Assembly (NCBI RefSeq): GCF_000179595.2
Contig: NZ_JH556658.1
Coordinates: forward strand, 107,961-171,960
Direction: 5' to 3'
DNA: 64,000 nt
DNA from: Acetivibrio cellulolyticus CD2
GTDB taxonomy: Bacteria; Bacillota; Clostridia; Acetivibrionales; Acetivibrionaceae
The translations under genes were made by a program, and so were the position numbers. The notes beneath the pieces were generated by a model that was given only the letters and a program-made list of their open reading frames with translations, ran no database searches and had not been told where the DNA came from. This document shows, piece after piece, positions 16,813 to 24,382 of the stretch (position 1 is its first letter; every line of letters begins with the position of its first letter).

Positions 16813-17277
16813 ATGAAAGAAGAAATGAATTGGTCTGGTACTTTTATTATAGAAACAAAAGATATAAAAACAGGCAATGTAAAAACTGAAATTGTTAAAA
16901 ATAAAGTAATGGACAATGTATTAAACCAATTAATGGGAACATTACAAGGTATAACTCCAAATCTAGAAATTAAGTATCTAGCATTAGGTACATCAAATAC
17001 AGCTATTACAACAAGTGATACAAAATTAGGGAATGAAATATTTCGAACTCCTATAAGCTCACAAGCTACAGGTTATATTGGTGAACTTATAACTGATTTT
17101 GTTGTACTTAACAATGAAGCAGTTGGAAATATACAAGAAATTGGAATATTTGGTGGAATTACTGCTACAATTGTAAAAGATACAGGTACTTTAATTTCTA
17201 GGATTCTTTGGAGTAAAGTTAAAACAAATTCAGAAGAATTAAATTTTAAACGAATTGACAAAATAGGGAGGGGTTAA
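16813..17277 (+). CDS. Tail-tip or fibre protein
   Basis: A 154-residue protein with LKYLALGTSN-like content (EIKYLALGTSNTAIT, TKLGNEIFRTPIS, IQEIGIFGG), a pattern common in small baseplate or tail-fibre proteins of clostridial phages. It follows the hub gene by 9 bases and precedes the next gene by 2. The function is inferred from family look and position. Confidence 0.6.
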   Translation: MKEEMNWSGTFIIETKDIKTGNVKTEIVKNKVMDNVLNQLMGTLQGITPNLEIKYLALGTSNTAITTSDTKLGNEIFRTPISSQATGYIGELITDFVVLNNEAVGNIQEIGIFGGITATIVKDTGTLISRILWSKVKTNSEELNFKRIDKIGRG

Positions 17278-17279
17278 GG

Positions 17280-17741
17280 ATGGCAATTGGTGATTATAAC
17301 AAAACAGTATGGATAAATGAAACACCAGGTGGTGGTATTCCTGCTATTAATGCTACAAACTTAAATAATATTGAAAATAAAATTAAAGAGTTAGATAGTG
17401 AAATTGCAATAGCAGCACGATGGGCTGATATTATGAATGATGGAATTGCAAATCTAGCTACTGATTTTTTAATTACATATCATGATAATATGACACTTAC
17501 AGTAGGTGCAGGAGTTGGATATTACCAAGGATATAGAATTGTATTTGCAGGTGGAGATTTTACATTTACTGCACCAACATCAGGTACTGTAATTAGATCA
17601 TTAGTTATACCAACACCAGCTCATTTAACTACAGGTTTTCAAATTTATAATGTAACTTGTACAGCTGGAATGACAAAAATTACATCAGCTGAAGTATCAG
17701 CTGTTCGAGAACAAGCAAAAATTAAGTCAAGATTTATTTAA
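17280..17741 (+). CDS. Tail fibre-like protein
   Basis: A 153-residue protein. The N-terminus (WINETPGGGIPAINATNLNNIENKIKEL, here GIPAINATNLNNIENKI) is a frequent fibre-attachment motif, followed by a helix and a beta-rich C-terminus (TLTVGAGVGYYQGYRIVFAGGD). It lies between the tail-tip gene and the amidase and probably contacts the cell surface. Short for a receptor-binding fibre. Confidence 0.65.
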   Translation: MAIGDYNKTVWINETPGGGIPAINATNLNNIENKIKELDSEIAIAARWADIMNDGIANLATDFLITYHDNMTLTVGAGVGYYQGYRIVFAGGDFTFTAPTSGTVIRSLVIPTPAHLTTGFQIYNVTCTAGMTKITSAEVSAVREQAKIKSRFI

Positions 17742-17761
17742 CAAAAAAGGATGTGGTTTAA

Positions 17762-18547
17762 ATGATTAAAGTTTGTATTGATGCAGGTCATGGTGGAAAA
17801 GATAGAGCAAATAAAGGTAAAACAGGATATATTGAAGCAGATGGTGTTTTAGATATATCTTTAAAGCTAAGAGATGAATTAATTTCTACAGGAGCATTTG
17901 AAGTAAAACTTACTAGAGATAAAGATATGACTCTTGGAGTTCGTGAAAGAGGAAATATTGCTGCTTCATGGGGAGCAGATATGTTTATATCTGAACATTC
18001 TAATGCTACTGGATTGCCTAATAATACTGCTAGAAGAGGTGTAGATGTTTATACTTCAGTTGATTTAAATGATGATAAATTAGCTAAAGATATAGCTAAT
18101 GCAGTTGCTTTAGTTATGGGAACTAAAGGGTTAGCTTGTAAACGTGAAAGTACAAATTATGCTGATGAAGATTATTATGGAGTTATTGATTCTGCTCAAG
18201 ATGGCGGTGTAAAACATGTTATTTTGATTGAAAATGGATTTCATGATAATTTACAAGATGAAGCTATTTTAAAAGACACTAATAAAAGATTAGCAATTGC
18301 AAAAGCTCAAGCAAAAGTGATATGTGAATTTTATGGAATTGCATACCATATTGCAGTAAAAAAAGAAGATAATATTAATGATGAACTTGAAAAGGCATTA
18401 CAGATACTATCAACTAAGAAAATTGAAGGGGATGTTATTGTAAATAGTCCTCAATATTGGTCAACAGCTATCCAAAAGAAAGAAGTTAACTTTCAGTGGC
18501 TTGAATCTTTGATTGTTAAAACTGCCAGATATTTAGAAAAGGTCTAA
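17762..18547 (+). CDS. N-acetylmuramoyl-L-alanine amidase (endolysin)
   Basis: A 261-residue Amidase_3 enzyme that would cut the amide bond between muramic acid and the stem peptide during lysis. Zinc ligands are visible: DAGHGG with H10, the SEHSNA histidine near residue 80, and the catalytic-type glutamate in LIENGFHDN near residue 160. The C-terminal 60 residues (DELEKALQILSTKKI...QWLESLIVKTARYL) look like a wall-binding or repeat module. It ends the tail operon and is followed by a terminator. Confidence 0.9.
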   Translation: MIKVCIDAGHGGKDRANKGKTGYIEADGVLDISLKLRDELISTGAFEVKLTRDKDMTLGVRERGNIAASWGADMFISEHSNATGLPNNTARRGVDVYTSVDLNDDKLAKDIANAVALVMGTKGLACKRESTNYADEDYYGVIDSAQDGGVKHVILIENGFHDNLQDEAILKDTNKRLAIAKAQAKVICEFYGIAYHIAVKKEDNINDELEKALQILSTKKIEGDVIVNSPQYWSTAIQKKEVNFQWLESLIVKTARYLEKV

Positions 18548-18590
18548 AAATTAAGATAAAATTGTAGTTTTATGCTGTTTTTAAGTCTTG

Positions 18591-18622
18591 AAAGTGGCTC
18601 TACAAGCCACTTCTATTTTTTG
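18591..18622 (+). terminator. Terminator of the structural operon
   Basis: AAGTGGCT and AGCCACTT form an eight-pair stem with a CTACA loop, followed by CTATTTTTTG. It closes the portal-to-amidase transcription unit. Confidence 0.75.
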
Positions 18623-18770
18623 TATTTTTATTTATATATGTTGAATATAATAAGATATATGAGTATATAAGTTTTCTTCCTAATTTAAAAATATTTCTAC
18701 ATAATTTTACTATTATTGTCGATATATATGGTATAATGGTGGAAGTATTTGTTTTGTGAGGGAGAAAAAA

Positions 18771-19412
18771 ATGCAAAAGATAATTAATGGTGGTATGTAT
18801 AGTGTAAAGTTTGCTGGAAGTTCACAATCAGAATTTTTTGGGGAACATCCTGCTATAATTATTAGAACATTAAAAGAAGATGAAATCTTTATTGTTGTTC
18901 CATTAACTACATACACCAAAGAAAAAATGAAAAAAGCAAAAGAGAAGGGTTTTGGATATCATGTAAAATCCACTAATTCAATTGCAAGAATTGATAAAAT
19001 GCAAATATTACATAAAAGGGATATATCAAAAAGGTGGGTTGACGCAAAAAATGATTTGTTATTAATTCTAACTTTTGATGAAATCAAAGAATTAAATGAT
19101 ATGGTAAATAAATACATTGATTTATCTACTGATAAAGAAGAAAAAGAATATGAAAAATACTATAAACAATACAATTTAACTTTCAATTATATAAAACAGA
19201 TTAAGTTACCATTGGTAAATTTAACAAATAATATATTTACTTTAAATAATATAGATGATCAAAATATTGAGTTAATCAGTAGAAAAAGTAATTTTTCACA
19301 AATTTCTATATTAGATTTAAAAAATATGTTCCAAATATTTAAAGATGAATATAGTGTTTTAATTCAAAATAATGAAGATACTATTATTGTTAAACTAATA
19401 AAAAAGTGTTGA
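18771..19412 (+). CDS. PemK/MazF-like toxin with extra C-terminal domain
   Basis: A 213-residue protein. Residues 1-120 follow the PemK/MazF fold: GGMYSVKFAGSSQSEFFGEHPAIII, here GMYSVKF and EHPAIII, then VVPLTTYTKE and IDKMQILHKRDIS ending in a helix. Proteins of this fold are usually sequence-specific RNases that inhibit growth. The last 90 residues are extra, helical and Asn/Lys-rich, longer than a typical MazF (about 110 residues). There is no upstream antitoxin gene. The gene has its own -10 box (TATAAT at 18732-18737) and an ATG at 18771 behind GAGGGAG. Directly downstream lies a strongly promoted tandem-repeat RNA, so the antidote may be that RNA. Confidence 0.7.
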   Translation: MQKIINGGMYSVKFAGSSQSEFFGEHPAIIIRTLKEDEIFIVVPLTTYTKEKMKKAKEKGFGYHVKSTNSIARIDKMQILHKRDISKRWVDAKNDLLLILTFDEIKELNDMVNKYIDLSTDKEEKEYEKYYKQYNLTFNYIKQIKLPLVNLTNNIFTLNNIDDQNIELISRKSNFSQISILDLKNMFQIFKDEYSVLIQNNEDTIIVKLIKKC

Positions 19413-19436
19413 CATTTGCAACCAGTATGGTATAAT
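19409..19436 (+). promoter_or_regulatory. Consensus promoter of the repeat RNA
   Basis: TTGACA (19409-19414) and TATAAT (19431-19436) with a 16-base spacer. The -35 box overlaps the stop codon of the toxin gene. No coding frame with a ribosome binding site follows before the terminator. Confidence 0.85.
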
Positions 19437-19442
19437 TTAATT

Positions 19443-19571
19443 GTAAGAAGGGTAGTGAGAACGTAAATCCAGCTTACTCAAAATTATATGGGTGGAAGGG
19501 TATCGAAAGAGTAAAGCCAGCCACAATTATGTGAATGCTATGAAGACCTCTTGAAAAATAGAGGTCTTTTT
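19443..19571 (+). ncRNA. Tandem-repeat structured RNA next to toxin gene
   Basis: About 129 bases between a consensus promoter and an intrinsic terminator (AAGACCTCT/AGAGGTCTT plus T run, 19543-19571). It holds two copies of one motif with a 48-base period: AAGGGTA (19448 and 19496), eight variable bases, GTAAA, one base, CCAG. Each copy is enclosed by a short helix whose bases differ but still pair: GTAAG/CTTAC in copy 1 and GTGG/CCAC in copy 2. Both copies are followed by a similar ATTAT(A/G)TG tail. Compensatory change between the copies supports a folded RNA. Tandem repeats with promoter and terminator beside a MazF-fold toxin recall type III antitoxin RNAs; a structured RNA family associated with pemK genes has also been described, and membership here is untested. 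Confidence 0.72.
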
Positions 19572-19614
19572 CATGTCTATTATATCAAAAATAACATATA
19601 AACACAATGTTTCT

Positions 19615-19650
19615 AAAACACAGGCGAAAACTTGTGTTTTATTTTTGTTT
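19615..19650 (+). terminator. Second hairpin downstream of the repeat RNA
   Basis: AAAACACAGG and CTTGTGTTTT form a ten-pair stem (one G-U pair) around CGAAAA, followed by ATTTTTGTTTG. It is a back-up terminator for the RNA and upstream genes, and the A-run before it lets it work on the minus strand too. Confidence 0.65.
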
Positions 19651-19752
19651 GTATAAGAGTATTTTATAGGAATGAGATGTTCTTTATATTTACATTATTT
19701 ATGGTATAATTATTATTAATTATAAACAATATGTAAATTGTGGAGAATGCTT

Positions 19753-20286
19753 ATGATAAAATATCTTAAGAATTTATTTTCTGGAGTACTTGAAAAAACA
19801 TTGGTTGTAATTATATCTACTGCAGTTTTATCTGGAGCACTATTGGTGTTTTTTGGTAAATATATATTTGCATTTATAAAATTAATACCATCATTTATAT
19901 TGAAGTTCTTGACATTTGGTATTCCGGTCTGGATTATTCTGGTGGTTTTATTAATTTTATTTGTTGTATTAAAGGTGTACATTGCATATCAAGACTCAAT
20001 TTTTAAAGCTAAAAGTTTTTTACAGTATAGGGAAGATGTTTTTGATAGTTTAATTTATAAATGGAATTATTTTGAAGATTATGGTGGAAAGTATGATATT
20101 ACTGAAGTTAGAGTTTTTTGCCCACATTGTAAATGTCAAATGATTTATGATGGTTATATTCTTAAATGTATTAATTGCGGTTTAATACATAATAAAGATT
20201 TAAAAACAGAAAATGAAATTAAAATTCTGATTTATCACAAGCTTAATACTAAGGAATACTTAAATAGAATTAAAACAACTAAATAG
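19753..20286 (+). CDS. Membrane protein with C-terminal zinc ribbon
   Basis: A 177-residue protein. Two strongly hydrophobic segments (about residues 17-42 and 50-80: TLVVIISTAVLSGALLVFFG and PVWIILVVLLILFVVLKVYI) precede a cytosolic part that ends in a zinc ribbon, CPHCKCQMIYDG followed by CINCG. ATG 19753 is chosen because GGAG lies 7 bases upstream. A promoter (TTTATA-N16-TATAAT, 19683-19710) precedes it and a terminator follows, so it is an independent unit between the toxin/RNA pair and the holin genes. I do not recognise the family. The membrane-plus-zinc-ribbon layout could suit a superinfection-exclusion or sensor protein, which is only a guess. Confidence 0.65.
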   Translation: MIKYLKNLFSGVLEKTLVVIISTAVLSGALLVFFGKYIFAFIKLIPSFILKFLTFGIPVWIILVVLLILFVVLKVYIAYQDSIFKAKSFLQYREDVFDSLIYKWNYFEDYGGKYDITEVRVFCPHCKCQMIYDGYILKCINCGLIHNKDLKTENEIKILIYHKLNTKEYLNRIKTTK

Positions 20287-20301
20287 TGATTAATTATAAA
20301 T

Positions 20302-20332
20302 AAAGCACAGGTTTAATAGCCTGTGTTTTTTA
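20302..20332 (+). terminator. Terminator after membrane zinc-ribbon gene
   Basis: CACAGG and CCTGTG form a six-pair stem around TTTAATAG, followed by TTTTTTATTTT. Confidence 0.7.
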
Positions 20333-20364
20333 TTTTGTAAAAATGTTTGAAGGGAGATGAGAAT

Positions 20365-20670
20365 GTGGATGATTTAAGCGTTGTGCAGGAGCAATTAAAG
20401 GATCATGAAGATAGATTAAGAAGTTTAGAAAAAACACAAATTGAAATGAAGTATAATCTTCTCAGTATAGAAAAAGGGCAATCTGACTTGAAATTGATGG
20501 TGTCTGAGGTCAATAATAACCAGAATAAGCTTATCAATAAGTTTATTGATTCAGATCTTGATATAAAAAAATCAAACAATAAGAACATTTGGAGTCTTAT
20601 ATTTAAAATATGGGTAGTTATTGCACCTATTATAACTGGAATAGCTGTCTATTTAGGGAATGGAGGTTAA
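20365..20670 (+). CDS. XhlA-like holin accessory protein
   Basis: A 101-residue protein: a long N-terminal coiled coil (VVQEQLKDHEDRLRSLEKTQ onwards) followed by one C-terminal transmembrane helix (IFKIWVVIAPIITGIAVYLG). This is the layout of hemolysin XhlA-type proteins that work with phage holins in membrane permeabilisation. GTG 20365 is used because GGGAG lies 8 bases upstream. It overlaps the start region of the holin-like gene. Confidence 0.75.
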   Translation: MDDLSVVQEQLKDHEDRLRSLEKTQIEMKYNLLSIEKGQSDLKLMVSEVNNNQNKLINKFIDSDLDIKKSNNKNIWSLIFKIWVVIAPIITGIAVYLGNGG

Positions 20671-20674
20671 TAAT

Positions 20675-20866
20675 ATGAAATTTAGTACTAAAAAGTTTAT
20701 ATCAATTTTTATGGTTATAGCCTATGTAGTATTTGTAGGCTATTTACTTTATATAAGAATAGATAAAGTACCTACTGAATTTGTTTCATTTACCGGAATG
20801 GTTAATTTAATAGTAGGAGCTTATTTTGGAAATAGTATAGCAAAAGAAAATCAAAGTAAAGCCTGA
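20675..20866 (+). CDS. Small holin-like membrane protein
   Basis: A 63-residue protein with a clear transmembrane helix (FISIFMVIAYVVFVGYLLYI) and a second shorter hydrophobic segment (TGMVNLIVGAYFGNSIA), ending in a charged tail. Size and position after the XhlA-like gene suggest the holin partner that times amidase release. ATG 20675 is preceded by GGAGG. The separation of holin genes from the amidase by a toxin/RNA cargo is unusual. Confidence 0.7.
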   Translation: MKFSTKKFISIFMVIAYVVFVGYLLYIRIDKVPTEFVSFTGMVNLIVGAYFGNSIAKENQSKA

Positions 20867-20878
20867 ATTAGATCACTG

Positions 20879-20912
20879 AAGGACATAGGAGAATATCTTA
20901 TGTCCTTTTTGT
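20879..20912 (+). terminator. Terminator after holin genes
   Basis: AAGGACATA and TATGTCCTT form a nine-pair stem, followed by TTTGTTTTG. Confidence 0.75.
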
Positions 20913-20965
20913 TTTGCAATTTTTGTTGATAAAAAATAGAAAGTTCTATAAAATGGAGGGGTAGT

Positions 20966-21187
20966 ATGAACCTTGAAAATAAAATAACAAGTATTGAAGA
21001 ATTACCACTTTCCCTTACAGTTAGCGATATTTCACGCATTTTAGGTATTGGAAAACAGAATGCTTATGATTTGTGTCATTCTGAAAATTTTCCTTCAGTG
21101 CAAATAGGTAAAAGGATTATAGTTCCTAAACCTGCATTTGTGGAATGGTTAAAAAACCCTAAAAAATATGAAAAAATAGGAGCGTGA
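20966..21187 (+). CDS. Excisionase-like HTH protein
   Basis: A 73-residue protein with a MerR-type winged helix-turn-helix: LTVSDISRILGIGKQNAYDL followed by FPSVQIGKRIIVPKPAFVEWL. This is the helix_turn_helix 17 family used by excisionases and integrase-partner proteins, which bends DNA at attachment sites. It ends four bases into the integrase frame, so the two are translationally coupled. RBS GGAGGGG. Confidence 0.8.
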   Translation: MNLENKITSIEELPLSLTVSDISRILGIGKQNAYDLCHSENFPSVQIGKRIIVPKPAFVEWLKNPKKYEKIGA

Positions 21188-21192
21188 AATAT

Positions 21193-22326
21193 ATGTCTAA
21201 AAGATGTAATGGAGAAGGCAGTATATATCAAAGAAAAGACGGCAAATGGATGGGAAGCATAACAATTGGTAGGGATAAATCAGGTAAACTAATAAGAAAA
21301 GCTGTTTATGGAAAAACCAAAAAGGAAGTTGTTACAAAAATGGATTGCATAAAGCATGATATTAAAATAGGTGACTATGTTGAACCTGATAAAATTACTG
21401 TTTCAGAATGGATTAATTATTGGCTAAAAACTTATAAAAAGAATAAGTTAAAACCCAAAACATATGATTCATATGAATCCTTATCAAGAATAACTATAAT
21501 TCCTCATATTGGTGACTTACCGATGCAAAAGTTAAAAACAAAAGATATTCAGGAAATGTATAATAAAAGATATGAAGAAGGTTATTCATCAAATAGCATT
21601 CATAAAGTCAATATAGTTTTAAAATCTGCCTTAAATAAAGCAATAACCGAAGGATATATTTCTAAAAATCCTGCTAATTTTGTTGAGTTGCCTGAGATTA
21701 TTAAAAAAGATATTAAAGCTTTTAGCGCAGAAGATCAAAAAGCTTTTGAACAAGCTGCAAAAGATTATAGTCATTACATAGCTTATATTGTAAACCTTGA
21801 TACAGGTTTGAGAATGTCAGAATTACTTGCTTTAACTTGGGATAATATTGACTTTGATAAAGCAGAACTAACAGTAAACAAAAATCTTGTAAGTGTTCGA
21901 GATAGAGAAAAAGAAGATGGTTTTAAACTTATAGTGCAAGAAAATACTAGCAAGACAAAGTATAGTATAAGAACTATACCCTTAACAAAAAGGTGTATAA
22001 GCTTATTAAGAAAGCTTAAAATTAAACAACAAGCAAATAGTAATATTGTATTTTGTTCAAAGTTAGGAACCCATTTGACTCCTCGAAACTATTCAAGAAC
22101 ATTTCAAAGGATAGTAAAAAAAGCGAAAGTAGAGATGTGTAACGTTCACACAATGCGCCATACGTTTGCAACAAGACTTTTTGAAGCAGGAGTACCACCA
22201 AAGACTATATCTGAGTTGCTTGGCCATGCTAGCGTATCATTTACATTAGATACTTATACCCATGTAATGCCTAATACAAAAAAACAAGCAATAGATATGC
22301 TTGAACAATGTAGCAATAATGAATAA
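21193..22326 (+). CDS. int: Tyrosine recombinase, prophage integrase
   Basis: A 377-residue phage integrase of the Tn916/SAM-like type. An N-terminal arm-binding domain (GEGSIYQRKDGKWMGSITIG, residues about 5-24) and a core-binding SAM-like domain (about 60-145) precede the catalytic domain. The catalytic residues are all present: R207 in TGLRMSELL, H319 and R322 in HTMRH, H345 in LGHASVS and nucleophile Y355 in DTYTH. ATG 21193 is preferred over GTG 21184, whose spacing to AGGAG is too short. The gene points at the tRNA-Lys 3' end, so this enzyme probably integrates at that tRNA. It seems intact although the phage is broken. Confidence 0.93.
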   Translation: MSKRCNGEGSIYQRKDGKWMGSITIGRDKSGKLIRKAVYGKTKKEVVTKMDCIKHDIKIGDYVEPDKITVSEWINYWLKTYKKNKLKPKTYDSYESLSRITIIPHIGDLPMQKLKTKDIQEMYNKRYEEGYSSNSIHKVNIVLKSALNKAITEGYISKNPANFVELPEIIKKDIKAFSAEDQKAFEQAAKDYSHYIAYIVNLDTGLRMSELLALTWDNIDFDKAELTVNKNLVSVRDREKEDGFKLIVQENTSKTKYSIRTIPLTKRCISLLRKLKIKQQANSNIVFCSKLGTHLTPRNYSRTFQRIVKKAKVEMCNVHTMRHTFATRLFEAGVPPKTISELLGHASVSFTLDTYTHVMPNTKKQAIDMLEQCSNNE

Positions 22327-22528
22327 AAAGTCATCGTGAAACGTCCTAAAATCAACGACTTCAAGGTTATATTTTATACTACAATAAATACTACAATTAC
22401 GATGATTTTAATTGAAATTAGATAAGATTAGACGAGAAACAAATCCAGTATCTTACAATCGGTTTGCTGTTATAAAAAAGAAAAAATCCTCAAAACACTC
22501 TGGTTTCAAGGACTTTTCTTTTCAAGTT

Positions 22529-22604
22529 TGGTGCGCCATCGGGGATTCGAACCCAGGGCCCACTGATTAAGAGTCAGTTGCTCTACCAACTGAGCTAATA
22601 GCGC
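22529..22604 (-). tRNA. tRNA-Lys (CTT), probable prophage attachment site
   Basis: The minus strand folds as a cloverleaf: acceptor GCGCTAT/ATGGCGC, D-arm AGCTCAGTTGGTAGAGC, anticodon stem ACTGA/TCAGT with loop CTCTTAA (anticodon CTT), T-arm with GGTTCGAATCC, and an encoded CCA. A consensus promoter precedes it. The 3' end faces the integrase about 200 bases away, so the T-arm to CCA end is the likely attachment core. Between them (22475-22525) lies an imperfect hairpin with a T run on the minus strand, a likely tRNA terminator supplied by the phage side. Confidence 0.93.
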
Positions 22605-22627
22605 GTATCTCTCTTGAACACTTACTC

Positions 22628-22656
22628 ATTATAAAAGCAAAATTGATTATTGTCAA
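22628..22656 (-). promoter_or_regulatory. Consensus promoter of tRNA-Lys
   Basis: On the minus strand TTGACA (22656-22651) and TATAAT (22633-22628) are separated by 17 bases, placing the start about 15 bases before the mature tRNA 5' end. Confidence 0.85.
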
Positions 22657-22767
22657 CACTAAAATTAAAATTTTTTAAAAGAAAATTTACCAGAAAATTT
22701 ACCAAAATATTTTTAATAAAAAGTATTGATTTGTGTTAATGTATGTGTTATTATAATCAAGCGATAG

Positions 22768-22854
22768 GCCGAAGTGGTGAAACTGGCAGACGCACTGGAC
22801 TCAAAATCCAGCGGTAGCGATATCGTGTCGGTTCGAGTCCGACCTTCGGCACCA
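22768..22854 (+). tRNA. tRNA-Leu (CAA)
   Basis: An 87-base class II tRNA: acceptor GCCGAAG/CTTCGGC, D-arm region GTGGTGAAACTGGCAGACGC, anticodon stem CTGGA/TCCAG with loop CTCAAAA (anticodon CAA), a long variable arm GCGGTAGCGATATCG, T-arm GTCGGTTCGAGTCCGAC and an encoded CCA. A TATAAT box lies at 22752-22757. Its T-arm to CCA end is partly duplicated at 35069-35112. Confidence 0.95.
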
Positions 22855-22857
22855 AAT

Positions 22858-22900
22858 AAAGAGTATCAAGACTTTTAAAGTTTTGGTACTCTTTCATTTT
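22858..22900 (+). terminator. tRNA-Leu terminator
   Basis: AAAGAGTATCAAGACTTT is nearly self-complementary to the following AAAGTTTTGGTACTCTTT (one mismatch and one wobble pair), followed by CATTTTG. Confidence 0.6.
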
Positions 22901-23103
22901 GTCCGAAAATACGCTGTTCAAAGAATGAGTCCAGTGGTATAAGAAATGTTTTAAAGGTTATTGAATACTGACTTTCTCTTTATCGAATGAATCAAAGTCC
23001 AGTTACACCTGAATCTAAGTTTCAAGTTAGCTGAAATTGAATCCAGTGTACCGATAATCTTATTATATCATGTTGTAATGCATTAATATATTGAGAAATT
23101 ATA

Positions 23104-23709
23104 CTAAACATTACGTACAAATTCTTTTGCAAATCCAACATTCAAGCCTGCATAATATGATGTATCTCCTATATAATTAATGAATAGCTTTTCATTCTGC
23201 AACTTTATTTCTCCTCTCATATTCTCATCAACAATAAACTCTATTTTGGAATCCATAATTTGTCCTTTACCAGACATTGAACCCATATGAGTAGCACCAA
23301 AGGGAGGTCTATATGCTGCTTCAATATCAATTTCAAAGGTATTAATACCTGTAGGACGAATAATTGTAAAGCAGCGATAGAATGCTTCCTCTTCGCTTGG
23401 CGTTTCAGGTGTATTGTTTGGACTTTCCCATCTTCCAGCAATTTGTAATAAGGTCTTCATTTTGTAATAATCGGTTTCTACTGTTAATAACTGATTAGCA
23501 TCATCCCAAACTACCTTTGCACCAACCCTTGCAAATTCAGCAATGGGTACATAAATATATGGATATGTCGCACCTTCTGGTTTGAAGTTCAGTACAGGGT
23601 ACAGACCTGTATTTATATCAACGTCATTGACGTAAATCGGTTGTGTTGCGGTATAAGCGGTTACAGGCTTATAAGTCATAACCCTTGCTTGTATATATGG
23701 ACAATACAT
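23104..23709 (-). CDS. Stalk-domain (copper amine oxidase N-like) protein
   Basis: A 201-residue protein without a signal peptide. Residues about 25-85 (PIYVNDVDINTGLYPVLNFK, YIYVPIAEFARVGAKVVWDD, NQLLTVETDYY) form the 'stalk' domain named after the N-terminal domain of copper amine oxidases, common on surface proteins of Clostridia. The same domain occurs in the LysM protein at 35306-36181, suggesting paralogy. The C-terminal half (residues 95-200) is a beta-rich lipocalin-like or unknown domain (GRWESPNNTPETPSEEEAFYR, here GRWESPNN; DSKIEFIVDENMRGEIKLQ). ATG 23709 is chosen over 23715 for its 7-base spacing to GGAGG. Confidence 0.7.
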   Translation of the reverse strand: MYCPYIQARVMTYKPVTAYTATQPIYVNDVDINTGLYPVLNFKPEGATYPYIYVPIAEFARVGAKVVWDDANQLLTVETDYYKMKTLLQIAGRWESPNNTPETPSEEEAFYRCFTIIRPTGINTFEIDIEAAYRPPFGATHMGSMSGKGQIMDSKIEFIVDENMRGEIKLQNEKLFINYIGDTSYYAGLNVGFAKEFVRNV

Positions 23710-23853
23710 ATTCATTCCTCCGTTTTACATAATCTCAATACCATAATATGCAAATTTCTGCAATATGTGAGTGGTGATATGCAAGAACTTTTGTTCGATG
23801 ATATAATATAAATGTAACCAGTACTATACCAAGAATAATTTGGAAGGTGATGT

Positions 23854-24261
23854 ATGTACTCCAATGAAGATAAAGCACTTGCGTTATCAATGTGGTTGAG
23901 TGGTAAGGATTTTAGGACGATTGAAACTGAAATGGGAATTAATAAATTAACACTTATTAGATGGTCTGAGAAGGACAATTGGAACGGTAAGAAGGAAGAA
24001 CATTTGAATCTACTCAACAAGTCTGCGGTGGAAGATATAGCTGCATTCAAGCTAAAGATGATTAATCAATTAGAAGGTCTTCGGGATATACTCATGGAAG
24101 ATTCTAAATTATGTAAAGCTCCAACAAAGGATAAGATCGTTAATAATATCTTAGACCTTAATAAACAGTTACTATTACTACGTGGAATTCCTACAGATAT
24201 ATCCAAGGTAGAAAGCAAAGTAGATATCAAGAAGACTGTTAAATTGGAAGACCTCGTGTAA
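23854..24261 (+). CDS. Orphan phage terminase small subunit-like protein
   Basis: A 135-residue protein with an N-terminal helix-turn-helix (MYSNEDKALALSMWLSGKDF, then IETEMGINKLTLIRWSEKDNW) followed by a long helical region and an acidic tail, the layout of small terminase subunits that bind the packaging site. RBS GGAAGGTG; a TATAAT-like box lies near 23799. It stands outside the prophage, and no large subunit gene follows. Only a short stretch in the +1 frame at about 24263-24317 (KLLKFDPRLALLIDEIL) resembles a terminase or ATPase start. It is likely a relic of another phage or a displaced piece of this one. Confidence 0.6.
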   Translation: MYSNEDKALALSMWLSGKDFRTIETEMGINKLTLIRWSEKDNWNGKKEEHLNLLNKSAVEDIAAFKLKMINQLEGLRDILMEDSKLCKAPTKDKIVNNILDLNKQLLLLRGIPTDISKVESKVDIKKTVKLEDLV

Positions 24262-24327
24262 GCTTCTAAAATTCGATCCTAGACTTGCATTGCTGATAGA
24301 TGAAATCTTATTTATTACGATATAAAG

Positions 24328-24375
24328 TGCACACTGTGGAACTAACAGCGGTCACTATCAGTTCCACACAGTGCA
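24328..24375. repeat. Long imperfect hairpin
   Basis: TGCACACTGTGGAACT (24328-24343) pairs with AGTTCCACACAGTGCA (24360-24375) at 14 of 16 positions, with a 16-base loop. There is no T run. It could be the remains of a small mobile element end or a folded RNA. Confidence 0.5.
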
Positions 24376-24382
24376 TTGTATG

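Larger units (their letters stand above)
517..22528. mobile_element. Incomplete prophage integrated at tRNA-Lys
   Basis: A run of co-oriented late phage genes (terminase remnant, portal, head, tail, lysis) is followed by an excisionase-like gene and a tyrosine integrase whose end lies about 200 bases from the 3' end of a tRNA-Lys gene on the opposite strand. tRNA 3' ends are common integrase targets, so the right attachment site is probably within 22529-22575. The left attachment site is not in the window. Repressor, antirepressor, replication and recombination genes are absent between the terminase and the integrase, and the large terminase is broken. Any early region must lie left of the window or has been lost. 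The phage part is more AT-rich than the host genes beyond 37 kb. Confidence 0.85.

Noticed and set aside
19443-19571. A glycine or cyclic-di-GMP riboswitch
   Set aside because: Tandem motifs first suggested it, but conserved core sequences of those aptamers are missing and no regulated gene follows the terminator directly.
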